DNA of 13,857 bases. It comes from Arthrobacter sp. (GTDB taxonomy: Bacteria; Actinomycetota; Actinomycetes; Actinomycetales; Micrococcaceae). Shown one piece after another: positions 12,814 through 13,857 of the stretch. The notes under the pieces were generated by a model. It searched no databases. It was not told where the DNA came from and saw only the letters and a list, made by a program, of their open reading frames with translations. Positions within the stretch are counted from its first letter, which is position 1, and every line of letters starts with the position of its first letter. The position numbers and the translations under genes are program-made. Location: the NCBI GenBank assembly GCA_031178585.1, contig JAPSIT010000041.1:1-13857 (forward strand), in the 5' to 3' direction.

Positions 12814-13788
12814 ATGTCAAACATTTTTGGTGCTCCCAAGGCCGGTGTCCCCGGCTCCGACGAGTCCCGGACTGTTCCCACTGGGGACACCGTCGGCAGC
12901 TACTCCTCCTACCTGGACGCCCAGAAGGCAGTCGACTATCTTGCCGACCAGCAGTTCCCGGTGCACATGGTGTCGATTGTGGGCAACGAACTGAAGATGG
13001 TGGAGCGGGTGACGGGCAGGCTTAGCTACCCCCGCGTTGCACTGTCGGGAGCCCTGAGCGGCATGTGGTTCGGGCTTTTTGTCGGCGTCATGCTTTCCTT
13101 CTTCACGCCGGCCGGAGGGACGTTCTCCATCATCAGTTCGGTGCTGATGGGTGCGGCCTTCTTCATGCTGTTTGGCATCGTCACCTACGCCATGCAACGC
13201 GGCAAGCGGGACTTCACGTCCACCAGCCAAGTGGTAGCCACCAACTATGACGTTGTAGTGTCCTTCGAGGCCGCCCACGAGGCCCGCAGGCTGCTGCAGC
13301 AGCTGCCGATGTCGCCGTCGGACGCCTCCGCAGGCGCGCGGCCATCCAACTACAGCGGCCCGTCCAACTACAGTGGGCCTTCCAACTACACGCAGCGCGA
13401 CTACTACAACCAGCCGTATCAGCATCCCGGCCAGCAGCAGGGTCCTCATCAGGGCCAGGCGCCGCAGCGGCCCGCGGGCTGGAACGATCCCTATGGCCAG
13501 CGCGGGCAGGACGCCCGCGGGCAAGAGCCTCAGCACGGCGCCCAGCAGCAGCCGCAAGGCACGCAGCAGCAGTTTCCCCAGGGACAGCAGTTCCCCCAGG
13601 GGACGCAGCCGCAGGGTCCTCAGCCCCAGGGACAGGGCCCTTCCGAAGGGCAGACTCCCGACGGCGGCCAGCCGCCGGTCCGCCCGTCCGTTCGCTATCC
13701 TGACCTGCCGGACGGGCGCCCGCAGTACGGTGTGCGCATCAACGACGCGAACCAGCCGCAGCAGGGGACGGACGACAGCCAGCGCTAA
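12814..13788 (+). CDS. General-stress-type membrane protein with Q/P/G-rich tail
   Basis: The protein has 324 aa. Residues 25-70 resemble the general stress protein 17M domain (YflT-like: SYSSYLDAQKAVDYLADQQFPVHMVSIVG). Two membrane helices follow at about 75-97 and 103-126, the second Gly/Phe/Met-rich, then a short domain ending with VVSFEAAHEARRLLQQLP (148-165). Beyond residue ~170 the sequence is disordered: three PSNYSG-type repeats (177-193), then about 100 residues of Gln, Pro and Gly with QGTQQQFPQ-like units, and a conserved-looking end (SVRYPDLPDGRPQYGVRI). I started it at ATG 12814; upstream codons in frame are antisense to the MgtE-like gene. A homologue sits at the same place in M. 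tuberculosis (Rv1234, as I recall). Function unknown; membrane stress is inferred. Confidence 0.82.
   Translation: MSNIFGAPKAGVPGSDESRTVPTGDTVGSYSSYLDAQKAVDYLADQQFPVHMVSIVGNELKMVERVTGRLSYPRVALSGALSGMWFGLFVGVMLSFFTPAGGTFSIISSVLMGAAFFMLFGIVTYAMQRGKRDFTSTSQVVATNYDVVVSFEAAHEARRLLQQLPMSPSDASAGARPSNYSGPSNYSGPSNYTQRDYYNQPYQHPGQQQGPHQGQAPQRPAGWNDPYGQRGQDARGQEPQHGAQQQPQGTQQQFPQGQQFPQGTQPQGPQPQGQGPSEGQTPDGGQPPVRPSVRYPDLPDGRPQYGVRINDANQPQQGTDDSQR
13342..13395 (+). repeat. Three tandem 18-bp coding repeats
   Basis: Three in-frame copies (13342-13359, 13360-13377, 13378-13395) share TCCAACTAC and encode PSNYSG, PSNYSG and PSNYTQ. They open the low-complexity tail of the stress-type protein. The third copy diverges at its end. 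Confidence 0.75.
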
Positions 13789-13857
13789 AGCTGGAACACC
13801 GGCGAGGCGGGTACGCGGTCAGGTGAAACGTAAGAGAGGGAAGGGCCCCGGAGAAAT

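Noticed and set aside
13789..13857. Possible ribosome site for a next gene at the right edge (GGAG at about 13850)
   Set aside because: The window ends before any start codon, so nothing can be supported. No terminator for the stress-type gene is visible either.

Overview
The window reads as ordinary chromosomal DNA of a high-GC Gram-positive actinobacterium. Protein sequences and gene order best fit the Micrococcaceae (Arthrobacter/Pseudarthrobacter type); this assignment is from recognition, not a database search. There are no RNA genes, insertion sequences, phage genes or CRISPR arrays. Thirteen genes are complete, and a fourteenth (gluD) runs off the left edge.

Layout. (1) Bases 1-3247, minus strand: a polar amino-acid ABC importer of the glutamate type, transcribed gluA (ATPase), gluB (lipoprotein binding protein), gluC and gluD (permeases). 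A long hairpin lies between gluB and gluC. (2) Bases 3353-5894, plus strand: a LOG-family protein, a membrane-anchored DivIVA-domain protein, and a PIG-V-like GT-C mannosyltransferase whose TTG start overlaps the preceding stop. (3) Bases 6128-6345: a 55-aa DUF3117 gene with a palindromic leader and a strong intrinsic terminator. (4) Bases 6371-9566: an O-methyltransferase (minus), divergent from the ECF sigma factor sigE, its zinc anti-sigma factor with an unusually large outer domain, then tatB. (5) Bases 9603-12737, minus strand: an MgtE-like regulatory protein with no transport domain, a DUF1003 membrane protein whose start overlaps its end, and the Mrp/ApbC ATPase. (6) Bases 12814-13788, plus strand: a two-helix general-stress-type membrane protein with a Q/P/G-rich tail.

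Regions 2-6 keep the order I recall from the Mycobacterium tuberculosis Rv1205-Rv1234 stretch (LOG, DUF3117, O-methyltransferase, sigE, rseA, tatB, mrp, DUF1003, MgtE-like, stress membrane protein), but without an htrA gene between the anti-sigma gene and tatB. This points to an ancestral actinobacterial envelope-stress neighbourhood rather than an acquired island. The likely shared theme is the envelope: nutrient import, polar growth and glycosylation, stress sensing through SigE, Tat export, and cation or stress sensing at the membrane.

The clearest structure beyond the genes is regulatory. Six genes carry a -10-like hexamer 6 or 7 bases before the start codon and no well-placed Shine-Dalgarno, which suggests leaderless mRNAs. 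Perfect inverted repeats sit against several of these promoters. I see no obvious new defence or mobile system. The least described candidate is the coupled MgtE-sensor/DUF1003 pair, together with its divergent stress-protein neighbour and the palindrome between them.
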